The translations under genes and the position numbers were made by a program. DNA of 64,000 bases from Variovorax brevis (GTDB lineage: Bacteria > Pseudomonadota > Gammaproteobacteria > Burkholderiales > Burkholderiaceae_C). The notes below the pieces were generated by a model. It searched no databases, was not told the DNA's origin, and was given only the letters and a program-made list of their open reading frames with translations. Shown piece by piece: positions 59,301-64,000 of this stretch; the stretch's first letter is position 1, and every line of letters begins with the position of its first letter. The stretch covers positions 868,001-932,000 of the forward strand of contig NZ_JASZYG010000001.1 in NCBI RefSeq assembly GCF_030317105.1, written 5' to 3'.

Positions 59301-61561
59301 AGACCTGCCTGTCGGCTTTTGCGCACCAGGACATTCCGCTCGATTACCTCGTGGGACGCCTGCGCACCCAGGAGACCGGCGCCCGGGTGCCCGATCTTCG
59401 CGTGATGTTCAGCGTGCTCAACGTGCGCCGTGAATCGGTGCAGATGGAAGGCCTGGACGTCAGCTTCCTCTCGTTGACCCTGGGCGCGACCCAGGTCGAC
59501 CTGGCGCTGAGCGTCGACATCGAGGGCGAGCGCGCCCTGTTCCTGACCTATTCGACCGAGCTCTTCTCGGCGGAGACGGCGCAGGCGCTGCTGGACAACT
59601 ACGCGCAACTGCTGGATCGGCTGATCGAATCACCCGGCACGCCGTTGCAGGGGATTGCCCTGCCGACGCCCCGGCAACTCGCCCTGCTGGCATCGTGGAA
59701 CCAGACGGCCGTCGATCATCCGCGCGGGCAGACCTTGCCCGGCCTGCTTTCGCTGCAGAGCGGCAACAGCGCGGTGGCGCTGCAGCAGTTGCCCGGCGCG
59801 ACACTGCACTACACCGAACTCTGGTCGAGCGTGCACCGGCTGGCCCATGCCTTGCGCACCCGTGGCGTGCAACGCCGCACGCGGGTCGGGCTTTGCCTGG
59901 AGCGCGACCCCACCATGGTCATCGCGCAACTGGCCGTGCTGGCGGCCGGCGCCGCCTATGTGCCGCTGGACCCCGCGTATCCGAAGCAACGCCTGAACGA
60001 CATGGCGCTGGACGCAGGCCTTGTCTTGCTGCTGACCCGGCAGGAGCAGGCATCGCTCTGGGAAGACCTCTCGCTGCCGACGATGCTGCTGGATGCGCCC
60101 GTGGATCCCACGGAACATCCGGACACGGCGCCCACGCCCGACGCCGCGCGTGACGCCGGCCCGGACGATCCGGCCTACGTGATCTACACCTCCGGCTCCA
60201 CGGGCAAGCCCAAGGGCGTGGTGGTGCCCCACCGTGCCGCCGTGAATTTCCTGCTGTCGATGCAGCGCGAGCCCGGACTGTGCGCCGGGGACGTGCTGCT
60301 GGCCGTCACCACGCTGAGCTTCGACATCTCGGTGCTCGAACTCCTGCTGCCGCTGTCCGTGGGCGCCACGGTCGTCCTGGCCACCCGCGAACAAGCCGGC
60401 GACGGCTTGGCCCTGAGCGCCCTGCTGGAGCGCTCGCAAGCCAACGTGATGCAGGCGACGCCTTCCACCTGGCGCCTGCTGATCGACTCCGGCTGGATGG
60501 GCGGGCCGCGGATCAAGGCGCTCATCGGCGGGGAAAGCCTCAGCACGCACATGGCGCAGGCCCTGTCGGGGCGTGCGGGCGAGGTGTGGAACCTCTACGG
60601 CCCCACCGAAACCACCGTGTGGTCCACGTGCTGGAAAGTGCCGGGGGCGGCAAAGTCCATGTCGATCGGCCGCCCCATTGCGAACACACGCGTGCACGTG
60701 CTGGACGCGCACGGCAACTGCTGCCCTGTCGGCGTGTCGGGCGAAATCTTCATTGGCGGCGAAGGCGTGGCGCTGGGCTACCTGAACCGACCCGAGCTGA
60801 CCGCCGGGCGATTCGTTCCCGAGCCTTTCGGCTCGCCGCCGGGTGCGCCCATGTACAGGACGGGCGACCGGGGCCGCTGGCGCCACGATGGCACGCTCGA
60901 GCACCAGGGCCGGCTCGACTTCCAGGTGAAGCTGCGCGGTCATCGCATCGAACCCGGCGAGATCGAAGTGCAGTTGCAAGCGCATCCCGCGGTGTTGCAG
61001 TGCCTGGTGATGGCACGCGAAGACCGGCCGGGCGATCCGCGCTTGGTGGCCTACGTGGTGACCGCCGACGGCACCTGCGACGCCTCGGCGCTCAGGGAGC
61101 ACCTGCGCGCGACCTTGCCCGACTACATGCTGCCGCAGCACTTCGTTGCGCTGCAGGCGCTGCCACTCCTGCCGAACGGAAAAATCAATCGCGGGGCGCT
61201 TCCACCGCCCGGGCGCGAGCCACGCACGGTGCGAGGGCCCCGGCAAAAGGGTCACTCACCGGCGGAAGGCGCGCTCGCCAGGATCTGGGCCGACGTGCTG
61301 GACGTGGAGATCGAGGACATCGATTCGCACGACAACTTCTTCGACCTTGGGGGCGACTCGCTGAAGGCCGGCCGCACCGTCGTCTTGTTCGAACGGCAAT
61401 GGGGATTTCGCATGGAGCCAAGGCGCTTCATTTTTGAAACGCTGTCCCAGTTGGCGAGCGGGATGGAACTGGGCTCGCCCGCTGAACAGGCGGTGCAGGC
61501 CACGCCGTCCGCGGAAGGCGGGGCGGGCTGGTGGAAGCGGCTGGTCAAGAACCTGCAGTGA
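53309..61561 (+). CDS. Non-ribosomal peptide synthetase, A-PCP-C-A-PCP-C-A-PCP, with oxalyl-CoA-synthetase-like loading domain
   Basis: A 2750-aa multi-domain assembly-line enzyme (GTG start, GAAAGGATC upstream). Domains with approximate residues: A1 1-500 (FTSGTSGKPK from 164); PCP1 515-590 (GGDSL, Ser553); C1 620-1045 (HHIVVDG 752-758); A2 1070-1560 (FTSGSTG from 1232); PCP2 1590-1660 (GGHSL, Ser1625); C2 1685-2110 (HHIIGDG from 1818); A3 2130-2620 (YTSGSTG from 2293); PCP3 2645-2715 (GGDSL, Ser2684); then a short tail ending WWKRLVKNLQ. A1 resembles Pcs60/AAE3 oxalate-CoA ligases (MPTFHGHGLIGGLLTPL, EAYAMTEAATQMASNPLP, INRGGEKIAPYEV). By-eye specificity codes: A2 DAWQLGFVDK (Gln/Glu-like, weak) and A3 DILQLGLVWK (close to a glycine code). 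No epimerase, thioesterase, reductase or tailoring gene is adjacent. Confidence 0.93.
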   Translation: MTEFEGTTLRRVLEYHAGIRPSASALLSPGHPSLSYLQLLAAADHTRHWLATFGLGARSRIAVLLPTGIPLALANVVLACNATVIPLHPGLTPLELEALLREARADAVLGRPGDAVVSDLARQLGVPALPFDLSRLLQKSAEAPPNRQDHDASPAPGDTAFVLFTSGTSGKPKRVPLTQQQVLASARNIAQHLALTPDDRGLLVMPTFHGHGLIGGLLTPLVAGSSVVCTPGFDAVNFTQWITGFAPTWYSAAPSIHQAIADLGARLGPAWPEHRLRFARSASSALTPALMRDLEALWRVPVIEAYAMTEAATQMASNPLPPGIRKPGSVGPSAGAQVRVIDAQGHDQPCNVEGRVVVRGPALFSGYEDAPEQNKEAFLDGWFITGDLGWLGTDGYLCIAGRTSELINRGGEKIAPYEVEQALMALPGVAQAVAFAAPHPTLGEDVHAAVVLARNEVADPRALRRALFGALADFKIPATIHVLDKLPTGTAGKLQRRRMHEQIQSIPRASTGAPEVRQPLTALQARVAAHFEQILGQSIGDGDEDFLAMGGDSLSAARLALALSQGFGVQLPVAQVLASPSVTEIAALVQEAMDKAALHDDGAHAAHDDAAPPDLQDADGTAPLLLAQEGIWFVDQLGSGNAAYHIHSVTRLKGQLDAGRLQRSLHALLARHANLRTGFHTTDTEPGQRVIPAAQAMERFSLHLVEMPEGADETPRIAALIAEPFDLSHAPLLRAALLRVSGDEHVLVLVAHHIVVDGWSMTVLHRDLGQLYASGDAPALPALPLAPCEHARLQRQHFERGDMQAALDYWRVKLRDVQTLELPVDTPRTSRAAGSAGKTHDFRIEAALATALRRLARQHQVTLFTAVLTAFQALLLRYTGQTDIAIGVPVAGRDDPRLLDAVGQFVNTVVVRTDLQGQPGFIELMRRNRTTVVEALTHQQMPFERLVAELSPQRDAGRNPLYQVSFSLENFAHRDLALDGLQSERLGVHSACAKFDLSLTVIETGPGGHLDAEIEYRTDIFAPRSIERMAAHFGNLLSAMVVEPQSAVTRLPLMDAAERQRMLVAWNDPPQPLAHDHQSVHALFRAQARLTPDAVALRFGQQDMRYAQLDTLSDQLAHDLRRRGVVPGCVVGLCMPRCFGLVVGLLAVFKAGGTYLPLDSEHPPDRLQAMLVDAAPRFVLADAQHGGALRQLDAAANFGIIDVPADGGAMPADAVPAVRDLTRPEHVAYLIFTSGSTGMPKAAQLMHGGLANHVRWMKDTLGLTPRDRVLHKTSISFDASIWEFLSPLACGAQVVLAPPEVHRDMHRLAATLQANAVSVVQFVPSEMRVILGEAQMAQCTSLRYVLCGGEALDRDLALALRRCLPAVRLGNFYGPTEATVDSAWFEVGEQVPERAVVPIGRPVDNAQLYVLDAHMQPQPVNVAGELYVGGLGVGRGYLNRPELTAQRFLPNPFRPGERLYRTGDLARWLDEGVVEFIGRDDQQVKLRGFRIELGEVEAAVNACCGVTMCAVLAREDVPGQRELIAYVVVDSATGADAPALRTQLRARLPEHMVPAAFVFLPQLPRLANGKVDRRQLPRPESESVASDRTGPRSPVEESLHDIWQHVLGKSGFGIRTNFFDLGGHSLLATQIVSRVRSLFKVDLPLRSMFEHPTIEGQARLVNGKLGGPSFAESTALAPIALLSRAQSSPVSFSQRRLWLLHEMDPRGAAYNMCEALRLRGPLQHAALRTALNQMVMRHEAFRTTFELGDAEPMAVIGEPQAAVLIELDGSGWSGEDAEFERQAAHIAAEPFDLARAPLHRFILVRLGEQDHLLVMVMHHIIGDGWAWNVLLRELQALYGAAVQGKTANLPARAIDFIDFAAWQRAHIDDDVLALQTRYWMQQLAGWSPLNLPADTAVVQRISSQGARARLELSGAWIERVQRFSAQHSVSPFMSLLAAFQLLLSRYCGQDDVAVGTPIAGRTRVEAEEVVGSLINTLVLRCRLHPEQDFHALLAQVRETCLSAFAHQDIPLDYLVGRLRTQETGARVPDLRVMFSVLNVRRESVQMEGLDVSFLSLTLGATQVDLALSVDIEGERALFLTYSTELFSAETAQALLDNYAQLLDRLIESPGTPLQGIALPTPRQLALLASWNQTAVDHPRGQTLPGLLSLQSGNSAVALQQLPGATLHYTELWSSVHRLAHALRTRGVQRRTRVGLCLERDPTMVIAQLAVLAAGAAYVPLDPAYPKQRLNDMALDAGLVLLLTRQEQASLWEDLSLPTMLLDAPVDPTEHPDTAPTPDAARDAGPDDPAYVIYTSGSTGKPKGVVVPHRAAVNFLLSMQREPGLCAGDVLLAVTTLSFDISVLELLLPLSVGATVVLATREQAGDGLALSALLERSQANVMQATPSTWRLLIDSGWMGGPRIKALIGGESLSTHMAQALSGRAGEVWNLYGPTETTVWSTCWKVPGAAKSMSIGRPIANTRVHVLDAHGNCCPVGVSGEIFIGGEGVALGYLNRPELTAGRFVPEPFGSPPGAPMYRTGDRGRWRHDGTLEHQGRLDFQVKLRGHRIEPGEIEVQLQAHPAVLQCLVMAREDRPGDPRLVAYVVTADGTCDASALREHLRATLPDYMLPQHFVALQALPLLPNGKINRGALPPPGREPRTVRGPRQKGHSPAEGALARIWADVLDVEIEDIDSHDNFFDLGGDSLKAGRTVVLFERQWGFRMEPRRFIFETLSQLASGMELGSPAEQAVQATPSAEGGAGWWKRLVKNLQ

Positions 61562-61612
61562 GCGGCTGGAGTTCTGTCGCGCTTGGCGCAGCGTCATGGA
61601 TCACCGACATGC

Positions 61613-62104
61613 TCAGGGCAAGGAGACGCCCGCCGCCGCTGCCGCGGCCCGAACCTGCGGCGGCCAGTTGATGTTGCCGGGATCGCGGCCGCTGGCCATT
61701 CCCATGAGGTAGCCAGGCTCTGATGCGATGTTCCTGAAGCCGCGGGAAACGCCGGGAGGTATCGCGATCGTGTCCCAGGTCTCGAGTACCACATTGCGTT
61801 CACCTGAAGGGCCCCAGAAGATTTCCCATCTTCCGGACAACACCACGAACACTTCCTGCGTCAGGTGGTTGTGCAGCGGCGCCGACTTGCCGGGTTCGCA
61901 GCAGACGATGTTGAGATGAAACCCCTCGGCCTCGAGCGGTGCGGCGGGCGGGTTGCCGAGCACCCTGAAGGTGCTTCGCTCGCAGCCTGGAATGGACGCA
62001 TCCACGTAGTCGCCGGTCGGCTTCAGCGAGCGAAAGCGGGCGACGCGCATTTCCATTTCCGCAATCGTCGGGTTCGCATCTGTGATCGGGGCCGTGGGTG
62101 ACAT
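61613..62104 (-). CDS. Cupin domain protein
   Basis: A 163-aa single cupin. Motif 1 is seen as APLHNHLTQEVFVVLSGRWE (two His and Glu as metal ligands), motif 2 as PPGVSRGFRNIASEPGYLMG, with Arg where His is common. GGAG precedes the ATG used. It converges on the NRPS with about 50 bp between stops and is divergent from the aldehyde dehydrogenase. Possible roles are small-ligand binding or a dioxygenase or isomerase; the substrate is not known. Confidence 0.88.
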   Translation of the reverse strand: MSPTAPITDANPTIAEMEMRVARFRSLKPTGDYVDASIPGCERSTFRVLGNPPAAPLEAEGFHLNIVCCEPGKSAPLHNHLTQEVFVVLSGRWEIFWGPSGERNVVLETWDTIAIPPGVSRGFRNIASEPGYLMGMASGRDPGNINWPPQVRAAAAAAGVSLP

Positions 62105-62310
62105 GGGCTGACTCCGCGAGCATCGGTGCTGCAGTGTAGTTTTGTGCTGTTGTGTCCGGGGCTGCCGCTTGCGCTGTCCCCTTGTGGAGCAACTGCGCCT
62201 TCCTGCAGCAGTGGCCCCCTCGCCCTGCGCGGTGCTGCATGCGACCGAGATTCCGGGAAAGTCCTTTCGTGGCAACGGCTTAGGTCGAAGCGCGTGTGGC
62301 TGGCCCTGCG

Positions 62311-62325
62311 TGGCCCGCGCCTTGC
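62311..62325 (+). promoter_or_regulatory. Candidate sigma-54 (-24/-12) promoter for the aldehyde dehydrogenase
   Basis: TGGCCCG, four bases, then TTGC matches the sigma-54 consensus (TGGCACG-N4-TTGC) at all but one position. GG and GC are exactly 12 bases apart. Predicted transcription would begin near 62336, about 55 bp before the ATG at 62391. AcoD/ExaC-type aldehyde dehydrogenases are often under AcoR-like sigma-54 activators, which supports the call. The activator is not in the window. Confidence 0.65.
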
Positions 62326-62390
62326 GCCATGCAAGGGCGAGCAACGACAACTTGCTCCACCCTTCAATCAACCCCGACCGGAGACGACTC

Positions 62391-63911
<1,521 letters not shown>

Positions 63912-63922
63912 GGCGCGAGGGC

Positions 63923-64000
63923 ATGACGCCGGACCCGCAGCCGCACGACCCGGTGCGGCGCGTGTCGGTCACGCCGGCCGCGCAGGCGCTCATCGAGCGT
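63923..64000 (+). CDS. DUF779 domain protein (partial, N-terminal 26 codons)
   Basis: The ATG follows GCGAGG, 11 bases after the aldehyde dehydrogenase stop. The visible residues (VRRVSVTPAAQALIER) match the usual start of DUF779 proteins that accompany ExaC/AcoD-type aldehyde dehydrogenases. The rest is outside the window, so the call rests on the start and the context. Confidence 0.75.
   Translation, partial: MTPDPQPHDPVRRVSVTPAAQALIER

Overview
The window is G+C-rich, densely coded chromosomal DNA, most probably from a beta-proteobacterium of the Comamonadaceae (Variovorax-like). I infer this from gene content: four orphan Bug (tripartite tricarboxylate receptor) periplasmic proteins, many AraC, LysR, GntR and XRE regulators each beside a small catabolic operon, a NodT-type efflux set, an actP/DUF485 plus two-component locus, and an ExaC/AcoD aldehyde dehydrogenase followed by a DUF779 gene. 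I found no rRNA, tRNA, CRISPR array, insertion sequence, phage gene or frameshifted pseudogene. No gap between genes exceeds about 300 bp.

Layout. (1) 1-3288: an acyl-CoA dehydrogenase cut by the window edge and two AraC-type regulators. (2) 3430-10416: a plus-strand catabolic run of CMD-family protein, BKACE enzyme, MFS transporter, Rieske ferredoxin, Bug protein, acyl-CoA ligase and a YeiH-type membrane protein. (3) 10507-14498: a minus-strand efflux operon (a small ORF, NodT outer-membrane factor, HlyD adaptor, DUF2955 membrane protein). (4) 14540-21679: mixed small genes (GAF protein, small acidic protein, YjbQ, XRE regulators, NmrA-like protein, thioredoxin-like protein, DMT exporter, GST). 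(5) 21744-27235: a Bug / hydroxyacid dehydrogenase / mandelate-racemase-family operon divergent from a FadR-type regulator, then an MFS transporter. (6) 27280-31914: an AraC regulator divergent from an FAH hydrolase / alpha-beta hydrolase / amidohydrolase set. (7) 31916-36120: a PobR-like AraC regulator divergent from Bug / ThDP enzyme / GlcG. (8) 36282-42695: an aromatic ring-cleavage-like operon (amidohydrolase, extradiol dioxygenase, FAH, flavin monooxygenase, Bug) divergent from a LysR regulator. (9) 42799-53079: a MoaF-like protein, then an acetate/acyl-CoA locus (actP, DUF485, response regulator, histidine kinase, acyl-CoA synthetase, thiolase, acs). (10) 53309-61561: a single 2750-aa non-ribosomal peptide synthetase. 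(11) 61613-64000: a cupin, the aldehyde dehydrogenase and the start of a DUF779 gene.

The most unusual element is the NRPS. Its loading adenylation domain resembles oxalyl-CoA synthetases (Pcs60/AAE3), two C-A-PCP modules follow, and there is no thioesterase, reductase or terminal condensation domain. It sits directly downstream of acetate-activating genes and behind a gap carrying a perfect 19-bp palindrome. Two regulatory signals are also notable: a 14-bp motif repeated in the same orientation and at nearly the same distance upstream of both the actP operon and the two-component operon, and a near-consensus sigma-54 promoter upstream of the aldehyde dehydrogenase. All functional assignments come from reading motifs and recalling families; no database search was run.
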